Part shown: piece after piece, positions 11,470-22,136 of the stretch | Layout of the letters: every line of letters begins with the position of its first letter | Numbering within the stretch: position 1 is the first letter of the stretch | Origin: Adiantum capillus-veneris | Lineage: Eukaryota; Streptophyta; Polypodiopsida; Polypodiales; Pteridaceae | Reading direction: 5' to 3' | DNA: 64,000 nt | Assembly: GCA_014529385.2 (NCBI GenBank) | Contig: CM043944.1 | Coordinates: 46,480,768 to 46,544,767, forward strand | Made by a program: the position numbers and the translations under genes | The notes under the pieces: model-generated | What the model was told of the DNA's origin: nothing | The model's input: the letters and a program-made list of their open reading frames with translations, nothing else | Databases searched by the model: none

Positions 11470-13100
11470 ATTGATGAAGGGAATGGCTCATTGGATTCCT
11501 CTAACCTAAAACCACATGCACGTCATGCTAGATGCCCACCATAGTGTAAACATCTGTCAGAACGCTTGTACAAACCATTTATGCAAGAGGATTCCAAAGC
11601 TGGAAAACCTTATCTAATGGACTCGTCCAGACATGCAAGTTCTATGATCAAGCTCACAAAATTGTTGGTACTAATCCTCCTAGGATTCTAGACACTCTTA
11701 TCTAGAGATAGGTGCAAAATTGGTTTCGGAAGTTGATGAAGCATGTCCACGTGGCACACAAAGCATGTGCACGTGACGATATACTAGACCATGACCCATC
11801 TTCTCGTATCATTACTGTCATCTAAACCTCCCCAAAGGAAGTTCCTAACCAGGCGTCGACTTGAGGCATGACTCATGCATGAAGCATCCAACTCGAAGCA
11901 ATGAAACCAACTGAAGTAAGGAGAGTTTGGTTGACCACCAGAGCACTACAAGCTAAAGAGAGGGTTGAGAGGACCAATCATATACCTTCCTTCCCAAAGA
12001 GTGCAAGAAAGGGGCAAACAACTGCTTACCACTCCAGCCTGGAAACCCAAATATCTACATGTCTGTCTAGAGCATAACCAAATGAGACCCTATGAGGGAC
12101 CCCAAGTACGCATATCATTAGAACCCACTAAGATGTCATACGCCTTGCGCCAATTGAAGCAAGCACCACTAGCAAAGCAATAAATATCAAGAGCTCTGCA
12201 AGTCGCATCCAAAATGCCAGGCATACATTAAACAACGTTGTATCATCAGCATACTCATGATCTGCCAGATTTGATTCCTCGATCGAAGGCATCCTCAAAC
12301 CTCTCAAAGCAAGCTGATGAGCTCAAAGGAAAACTCGTATAACCTCTGCACGCTTAAAAACAGGTATGTTGCTAGCGAGCAACCCTATCGCATCAATCTA
12401 CGAAGCACACATCTACGTCCAATGAAGTCCCCAATGGTCACTGCACTCGTCACTAAGGGGTATAAAGCAAAAAACGCATTTGATCCAAGCATGCAAAAAC
12501 CCCATCTAGAGTCATATACCCTCCAAGAAGTCTAGTAAACTTGATCGTATGCAGCTCAATCATATGCCTTCTCAAAATCGCAAAGTAGTGCAAGAGGAGT
12601 CTACAAGGACCTAGCCCACTCTACTGCCTCATGAAAATGAAACAGATTGTCCAATATACATCTATTTTGGACAAATCCTAACTGTGAGCCATGAATAAGA
12701 TCCTGTAAGACGGGACATAATCTAGCATTGATCATCTTGACCAAAATCTTATCGACCATAGGTGAGAAGGGTGATCGGCCTCAACTGACGAAGATAAGTG
12801 ATGCCAGCAACCAAAGTACCATGGTGTCTAGAAGAACCCACATAGCGTGGACCCACACAGATGCTCACTCCACAGTTGCAGGACATGTCTCCTACAGCAA
12901 GCTCCTAAAAGGTGCGAGATCCTGCATCATAAGATTGCCAAATGGTTTGGCAATCTTGTGCTCCTGAATCAATAAGATGTCCACATCTTTAACTACGTCT
13001 ATGCAAATCCTTCCCAAGTAGAAGCTTCCTAGAGCCCCTCACTCTGGAAGAATCATTAGTGTTCCAAGTGAAGACATACAGATGCAAACTAGTTAAGAGA
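11470..13100 (-). pseudogene. LINE family C ORF2, heavily decayed with internal deletion
   Basis: Minus strand, several frames. An endonuclease N-terminus (TWNTND ... VDILLIQEHKI, about 13,070-12,950) is followed after only about 170 bp by RT: LRPITLL, VDKILVKMINARL, GSQLGFVQNRCILDNLFHF (about 12,690), CDFEKAYD (about 12,575), the motif B region near 12,380, and EYADDTTLF (about 12,255). Then come RYLGFQAG (about 12,055) and VRNFLWGG (about 11,845). The normal 400-500 aa between endonuclease start and RT are missing, so a large internal deletion joined the two. It ends where the family A fragment begins. Confidence 0.75.
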
Positions 13101-14656
13101 GAAAGAAACACTAGCACTATCCAAAGCGTGAGTGAAAAGCCTCACTACCACAGTGGCATACAACCAAAAAAGCAAACGCAGTGCATCAACTAACAAGCCA
13201 AGGCCCTCAGTAAAATATAATCTTTGACAAGCATGCTAATAATCTGCAAAACAGAAGTCCATGTCATGATGCAACCAACCCACAAGTGTATACATGCAAT
13301 CCACAAAGGCATGCATCTCACGACCCACCCATCTCCATAGGTGACTCAGCCACTGCATGGCAAGATAGAACGAACATGTCAAGCAACACTCATTGTGGCC
13401 TGTGAGATGATTGTAAAACGATCCATTATGAAGAATAATGCCATGTGATGTGCCCTTGAGCCAAAGCCAAGAACACAAGGGGGCGAGAAATGTCCAGGAA
13501 ACAAGTGTCTATGCTCCTTCGTTGTTGTGGAGGAGTCATCTGATGTTTCGCATGAAGTGTGCACAGGCTCCACCATATGTGCGACAAAATGGCAGTCTTT
13601 ATGGAAAGTTCCGCACTCAACACATGCATGTAGAGAGCCTCCCAAATCCCATAAAGTAATGCAGCAAACCATGGTGAAAGACAACAATGTCTGGGTGTAT
13701 GTCAACATCATGCACAGTGGGGTAGCATATCTAGAGTGCATGATCTGTAACTTATATCTGTTAGCACGAAAACCAAACCAACTAGTCTCTCCTCATACAG
13801 CAAGCGCGACCTGAACTAATAAAGCTTCACAACCACCCCCAAAGCCAAAGAACTACTGTGCCATCCTACTTGGCACAAGCACAGGCATATATCTCTCCAT
13901 ACCATACAAGCAAGGACGCAAATGCAAAAGCAGTAACTCAAAGAATCAGGTAACTGTTATGAACAGCGGCCACAGTCCAATATGCATGACCAAAACTGAG
14001 AGATGAGAGCTTCTAGTCAAGCAAACGTTGTCAAAGGGATCATGTCAAAGGAGGATGTGACATACCATACTCACTATGCACTCAGAGAGCAACCTCTCGA
14101 TCCTGACATGAAGGCACCCCTGGATCCCAAACAATGTGTGCCAATGACTCCCAACTCATTTAAGGCCAACTGTGGCCTCCTTCAAAGGAACCTTGAACAC
14201 ATCGAGTTTGAAATTGATGGATCAAGGATAAAATGGGGACTAAAATTAGAGCCAAAACATTGATGTTACGAGACCTTCAAGCCGACACCCTTTACTTGGA
14301 TCAGTACCTCAATAGGCTGCAGTTTATGCATGGAAAAGCCAGCATGCCTACATAGTAGGTCAAGACAAGGGAAAGGTACAATGTATAGAGACAGCCCGGT
14401 CATCATCACAAACGATGGCGTTGAAAAAGCAGACTGTTGCAGAGATACAGCTAGAGAACCCATCAATCTCATTCAGAAACGGGAGCAGCCATGACAGAAA
14501 AGGGAGGTAACAATAAGCTGATTGACATGCTCTAAATTCATTACAGAAGGGCATTCAGTGGCAGTCAGGTCACAAAATACGCCATTTAAGGATATTGTAG
14601 AGACTTCAATGTGAAAATGCAAGGATTCACAGTCAAAAAAGAAGATTGTTACTCAC
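13101..14656. other. Probable LINE C upstream region; no clear gene
   Basis: If LINE C is read leftwards, its ORF1 would lie here. One minus frame (13,741-13,379) contains CVECGTFHKDC, a shortened CCHC knuckle-like string, which fits an ORF1 remnant but is weak. I see no PNPase exon here. The rest is unassigned. Confidence 0.3.
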
Positions 14657-17600
14657 CTCAATATACTCAAAGATATTTGGAGATGGAAGATGTATTGTAT
14701 CTAATCTTTTGGCTTTGCCAGCTTTCTTGACAAGTTCTTCAATACCCTTGCATACTTTTGCAACAGCTTCCTAGATACATATTCACATAAAATAGCAATT
14801 AATCACCTTCAGCACACAAAAAATGTAAAAAGGGTCACACAATGTAATGCACACAAACAATGTGAAAAAATCAATTTTCTATACCGAGAATATTCTCTTA
14901 TCAAGCCTAACCACATCCAAAAGAACAAGGAACGTCCCTACTCTGGAATCCACACAATTTGAAGTTTATGCAAGTAAAATTTCAAAATTCGACATATTTT
15001 GAATTTACTACACCCTCTTTAAACATTGACATGCATTATTAATTCTAAGAGTGTGAAGATATAATAATGTTGCTATACCAACTATATGGGTGCAAAATAT
15101 TATTAACCCAGGTCGACTTCACACCATGTCTTTGGAAACGCACAGAAGCTGTTGATATCAACTTGGGTTGGCCTTGGCATTACACTGCGTGATAGTTACT
15201 AGGATGTAGGAGGGTTCAATCCCAGTCCCAAAAGCCAATGTTTATTCCTGAAGTTAGAAGGTTTCGAGCCAAACAGGTGTGTGTTTTTCTTAGCAGAAAC
15301 TTGGTGAGAAGTGATGGCAATCATGCAAAGGCCATCGCAAACCCTGTAACACAGAAACCAAAAGAGAAGCCAGATTTAGGAGCAAACTACTGGATGAATC
15401 GTTCCAAAAGTCAAGCCCTGGAAAATTTCCTGAGACTAACAATATTTCTGGCCAATGCTGCATTCGGAACTATGCAGGCGGGGACCTAATTCTGACTTCA
15501 CAGATACATTGCCAAAAAAAAAAAACGCAAAGGGCGTGTATGAGGTTTCTCCGATTTTTTAAAGACTTCAGTCAACCCATCTTTCAACGCACAAATGGAT
15601 CATTGACAAACTTCTTAACCAACTAAAGGTCAAGCCCTAAGGAACCTGCACAAAGATCCAGTTTTTAGGTCAAGGTTGGACACAAAGGTACTTTTGCAGA
15701 CCACAGTGCAAAGAAAACCACCCACCAGCCACCCTCTTCCATTTTTCGCCCAGTTTTCTTCTGCACAACTCCACCTTAATGTTTCAAGCGCTCTCTTGTT
15801 CGGCACAGTAGAAATAAAGAGAAGTCTTTCTTACAGCAGCTTGACAGAACACTTCAGTAGTACCCCTCCTTGCACTATTGCAGTTCTTTTTCATGTGATT
15901 TCAGGTTCCAAACCAGTAGATCGGACTTAGGAGTGAAGGCATTGGGGAGCACAGCTGATGATGAGCATTAAGAGTCCGTTACTGTCCCATCTTGAATGTT
16001 ATGGCACTTGCAGCGGTGACTATGGTATAATGGGAGGAGTTAGCCAAAACGTTTGGAAGATAAGCCATGTCTGACTTTCTACCTTTGCTTGAAGGTTGGC
16101 TGTTGTATGGCAAAAAGAACCCTGCCCCACATTGAGAGAGGGAAGCGGCGTTGCGGCTGCCATGGCCCTACAGTTGTTGGCAGCTGGAGGTGGGCTTCGT
16201 TGGAGTTGTGGCACTCAGCCGGTTTGCCAACAAAGGCATGGCAAGTAGACATAATCTTCCAATGGTAGGTCAGCAGAGCAGGAGGCTACTCAGCAGCGCC
16301 ATCCAGATTTCGGTGGCCACATAAGCAACACCCTTTGTCACTGTTGGCCGTCTTCATGGGCTGTGGCATTGGCAGCAAGCTCATTGCCTTCTTCTCTTTG
16401 CATCACCCCTCCCCTATTTTCATGCTCTTCTCCTTTTTCCCAGCCCTACCGCGCAGCCTCCAATCTCCTCGTGGTATGACCACACTACACAAAGCTTGAA
16501 AGCTTACGTAGTATGAAGAGCGACCTCTTCTCCCTATTCTAGTTTTCCATGTTAGAGAAAAGAAAATACTTTTCTGGCTGGCCAGTAGCATTAGAATGAC
16601 TCTAAAATGGTCAGGTAATAATTGGACTTGGCCTAATTTTTCACAAACAACTCCTGTATATATACCTCTACTTATGCATAACGGTCGAGCAAAGATTTAA
16701 AAGCATACATGCTCCAATCTCAAAATGGTTAGCTGAGTGGAAATATCCAATTCCCCCACTCTTTGGCACATACAACTTATAGCTATTGAGTCACATGACA
16801 AAAATCTCTTTATAAACAAAAGCATTTTTTTTACTCCACATCTTCTTAACAGAAGCATCTTCTTAACTCCACATCTACCCATTTCCACTTCTTCTAACAT
16901 AATCAATCAGCAGCCATGCCAGATTAGCAATAGAAGTACAAATACTTCACCCAAAAGCAACAAAATCTTAAACATCACAATACTTTTAAAACTCAAACAA
17001 CCGCAGCAAGAGAGAGGAGATACCTGCCCTACAGATATAGCCTGGAGCATTTCCTCCTCTGACACAAACTCACAACATCCCTAAAAGCAATGGAATTGGT
17101 TATGCATAGGCTGTTTTTAGACTGAATCAATTGTTTCTTCACAAAGCTATGAACCAGTCCTTTTCTCACCTAGACAAAAACCTAATAAACGAAGGACAGA
17201 AACATATGAAAGAAAACAATGAACACAAACATACCTACTTAAGATAGAAAACATCCCATGCTCACCTCAATCATGATTATTGATCCTGCAGAGCCTGCAA
17301 CGATCATGTCTAATCGTGAAAGTTCCATTTCTTGGACAGTTGGATTTACAATAAACTTCCCGTCTATCAACCCAACCCGCACTGCCCCTACTGTCTTTAC
17401 CATAGGTATATCAGAGAGAGCTCTGCATACATGACGTATTTGTAAAAATAAAAGCAAGCGTTACAAAATAATAACCATCAGAAAATCTTCACAAATTGAC
17501 CAGCATAATCTATGAAACATGATTCAAAATGAAAAGAATAATTTTTGGTCTAGACAAGTCAGCTACTTTGATTAGCTTACTCGAACACTTTTTCAGTGCT

Positions 17601-20600
17601 AATGTTGCACCTTCAGCAGCCTCTATTTCCCCATTCATTCATCTATCCTGTGGTAGACGCGTCCCTAGAAAAGTAATATTGGGCAGGGCCACTGCCTTCT
17701 GTAGAGCAATGCCAGACAACCCAATTATCTCTTGCTCTCAAGACAACTGCTGATAAGAGGAGAGACTACTATGCCTCATGTGAATTGTCATAATCTTGTC
17801 TCCATAAAAAACATGATAGCTCAAATCATGTGCATTTATAAATGTTTCTCTTGTGCTCTGCCTAAAATTGCAAAACAAGTGATATAGACATTGTAGTTTG
17901 ATATAGACACTGGCTTTTTATTTAAAAAGTCCCTCCTCTTTGTACCGTTTCCCTCGTGATATGGGCTGATGTAGCCCTTTGAGCAGGTTTATAGCTAAAA
18001 ATAGGATCTTCTTTGTTCTGGGAAAAAAATAGCAACACCAATCTACCGTCAATGATCAGTTATATTACATGCTTTTCCTCTATTTTTGAATTTTTTAAAA
18101 TTAAGTGGTCAAAACTGCATTTCCCATAATAGCCCATGCAAAAATATGAGAAATTGTATTAGAATGTACACACACTGATGTTGGCCATCATAACCAATAT
18201 AAGAGAGAGTAAACTAGAGGTTGGCCCTAGTTACAAACAAACTCACACATGTACTTACAAAGCTGCACTGGCTGCAACTATTGCTAATGGTTCAGGAGGA
18301 TGTATATTGTCGTAACTGAACACCTGCAGCACACAGTACAGAAACTTTGACTTGAACCCTTGCAACGAGCCGTAAAAGTTTCAAAAACTTCCCTTTTCCC
18401 AAAGCAAAAACAAAAAATTCCTGATCACACCTTTCATGTCTTCTTACAGTAAGCAATTCACTGACATATTTGATGTAATTCTCTCTTTGACTGCTCAGCA
18501 AAGTTAATAAACCATATGTACACCAGTACAAGCCACTAGAATCAAAACAATGTACAAAGTATTTTATCATTCTTTAAGATGATGATTAATCCGATAAGTA
18601 TTCCAGTAACCTAAAGAAAAGATTGCATTCAACACCAATACTCAATTTACAGAGCAAAAGAAGTGTTTCTTACTTACCCAGGAAAGTATTTGAGTGTCAT
18701 GATAAAATCCTTTGGCTATCATTGGCCTCAAGGGTCTGTCAATCAGCCTACATATGAGGATCTGCATTTTAAAGGAAATAAAACTATTGCTCCTGGCAAA
18801 GCAGCGTGTGAAAAACTACTTTTTCTTTTGTCATTTTTTAAAAATACTTTGTACTTGACCAAAATTACTGCAAATATCAAGCAATGCAAAGCCTCTAAGC
18901 AAAATTTAAAGTCCCGTGCCTCACAAGAACACATAGCTAAGCCAACAAGCAAGCACCACAATGATGTCAGATATACGTTATATAACTTAAGTCCCTTCTA
19001 TGGCAGAATTATCATGTAAAATCGAACTTCATAGCATGGGGATAATGATGCGAATATTCAATGACCGTCTTCTTTGTGCAAGTGTTGGATTTGTGTGGTC
19101 TAGTATGTTGGGACTTGAAGTCAAGTGTCTACTGAGATAATTTCTGTCCTATGGCAAGCGTAATCAAAGGCGATTACAATTCTTTTAAGACGGGGGCATG
19201 TCACAAGCTGATGATGTGGCACGCCCAAACTTGAAGATATTGGCCAAGAGGATACTTGGGGGTTAGGATTAAAAACCAAGCCCCAAACAACTTGCAAATT
19301 ATGGCAGAGAGGCCCAAAGGGGTTAGGGTTAAAAACCTAACCCTACCCAATTTACATAAACCGGCCGAGGGGCCCAAATCCTCTTAAAAATAAGCTAGGA
19401 CCCAAGTCTACGTAGAGCTGCTGACGTGGTAGTGTTGTACATACGTTTCGTGTTTTCCGTTCACTATTGGCGCGGCAAAGTACGGACGTCTGCTTTTTAT
19501 GTTGCAACCCATGGGGCATGGGGTTACTACTTTTGAGGATCCAGTGCTTTTGGGAACAGAACTTTTCATGTGTGCTTTGGTGGCTGGCCAAGGGCCTTAA
19601 ACTACAGAGCCAGGGCCTCACTCTTAGCACGTTGGCTTAGGAGCACTGTGAGATAAGAGGACCCTCGGACATTGTACTCTTGCAAAGTAATAATAAAGAA
19701 ATATCAAAAGGGGCGTCAGTCTTTGGGGCCAGTGCCTCTAGGCTCGAAACTCAGTCGTGTTGTGTAACTCTCCTCTTCTCTCTCTCCCTCTATTCAAGTT
19801 TATTCAGTTGTTTGCAATTTTCTCACGTGTTGTAGTAGATCTTTGACTTGTGCAAGCTGGAAAGGTACATACATACGGTACGATATGTATACAGTCCGTC
19901 CTGTACATACTATCGAATGGATTGAGTTGTAAGGTACATAAAATTCTTATGTTTTTTTTTAAAAGCCAAAAACATACAATACGGTCTCTACTCTCCTTGT
20001 GCAGGGATCTGTAGGTGACTTATTGTATCTGTTCCAAAGAAAGCTCTCCAGAATAAGGCGCCCAAATAACTGAAAACAAGGACGAAAACAAGTGCTAGAT
20101 AAGCCTCGCTGTTTTCTTTTTTCTTAATATTTTTTAGAAAAAACCGTGCAATACGGATTCGTATGGAACCGTAACGTACAGACGTACGGTGCCGTATAGA
20201 TTCTTACGTACGTCCAGTACAACCTTGACTTGGTGAGTCCAAGTCTATTACAGTGGTATTTCCTCTCGAATTTTGCTCGCTATTGCTGACCCTTGCTCGC
20301 CATGGCTTCTCCCCCTTGACCGCTAACCCCCCCATCCTCTCCCTGCGCTACTCACAGTAGCCCGCCCTCTCCCACCTCGCATTGCCCCCTAATCCCGCTA
20401 GGCCCCCCCTCTCCCGCCTCGCGTTGTCCCCTGCATTCCGACAACCCCCCCTCTCCCGTCTCGCGCTGCCTGCAGCATCCCGCCAAGCCCCTTCTCCCGC
20501 CTCGTGCTCCCATCTCCCTGCTCACCCGCCCCATCCTCCCTCTTCGCGTCACCTTTCTCTCGCTCCCCCCTCTTTCAGTTTCGGGCTCGCCGAGTCGCTT

Positions 20601-22092
20601 TCGACCTTGTTCTACAACGACGCCACCCTCCCCACCTTCGACGCTCGACGCCATTGATCCACCCTCGCTTGGCTTCACAACAACAGACACAAATGGTGGG
20701 CTCTGCTTCACCTCAGAGGAACTCAACGGAAGGCCCCTTGCCCGACCCCGCGGAACCCACCATCTAACTTGCTCTTTCGCCCAACAAAGCAAGTGAGCTT
20801 AGAAACAGAGGTAGCGCGCCTTCAGGCCACCTCTATTATCTGCAAGATCATCGGCACCTCACCTAGCAGAGGGGAGGTAGGCAACTTCGTGAGAACCAAA
20901 GCAGCTAACTGAGTACTCGTCAGTGCACTTTTCATAGCCCAATAGTTGATCATGAATAATTTTAGTCTTCATAAGGAATGATTGCATGGAACTTCCTTGT
21001 GGAAATTGGATGGCAAATAGTTGTTCAGGAAGGGTGACTGTTCGCATCGTAGAATCTCGATCAAACATTCCAACCAGCTTGAACCACATATCGTTGGCAA
21101 TCTTCAAATTCTGAATGGCTCGAGAAAGGTCCTTTGTAAGAGATTCGGCAATGGCCGACAATGCCTTCGCATAAGCCTCATCGACACACGATTTGAGATA
21201 TTCGTCATCTTGAAGGCGGGGTTACCTTTTGTTGGGATCCCTTGTGGGACGGGCTCCAAGCCGTCAACAATATCCCATAAGCTTTTCCATGAGAACCAAA
21301 GTCGCATGATCCCAATGAGCGTAGTTATTGCCATTCAATTTGTCGTTGGCGCTCGAGCAAGGGGGGGGCCATGTTGAGGTTGCAAGATCTGGTAATTTGG
21401 GAAGCCTTCTCGCACTCCAAGAGTGGCCGCAATAATCCCAAGCCGCAAATTCTTCAAGTTGTTCCACTCCTCTGCACAAAGAGCTCCACACGAAGTGGGC
21501 TCCGCTCTTTAAATTTTCCCAAGCCGCTCCGCAAAGAAGGTGCTTTTACACCCCTCTTTTGAGCTCCAATCTCCTCGCTCCACATGCTCCTCTCAGCGCG
21601 ACAATGCCCCTTATCAATCTCGTGGCTAACCACTCGCAACGTTTTGAAACGCTGTCAGTAAGCTTTCCTTGTGCAAAGAAGGGTTCTTGGTCGAGGCTAG
21701 GGGGCAGTGTGTTGAAACGTTGTGGAAAGGAGTGATCAAATGTCGATGTTGGCGCTAGGAGGTAGCGCGTTCTAAAACACACACAAAAGTGAGTGGGGGG
21801 GTTCGGCATGACACTACCGACATTTCAAAACATTGGCTCCCATGACAAGAGGACTCACCTGCCAGTCGGGCGTTTCAACACGCTGGCACGAAGTAGGGGG
21901 GAAAGTACCGATGCCGGCTAGCAAAACGTTGGGGTTTTGAGATGCCGCTACAGAGAGGGTAGTTAGGCACCGATGACAAGGTGGTGTCAAGCCTCTTCAC
22001 GGGTCTTCTTCTCCTCACGGCCGCTCTTCCTCTGCCAAGGGCTCTTTACCAACACGGCTTTGATACCATGTCAAAGTCGAGGATGCGGCAGC

Positions 22093-22136
<44 letters not shown>

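Noticed and set aside
13379-13741. Firm zinc-knuckle ORF1 call
   Set aside because: CVECGTFHKDC is shorter than a true CCHC knuckle; kept only as a weak hint.
19320-19350. Plant telomere-like CCTAACCC/GGGTTAGG
   Set aside because: Only single units in a small dyad inside an LTR; no telomeric array.
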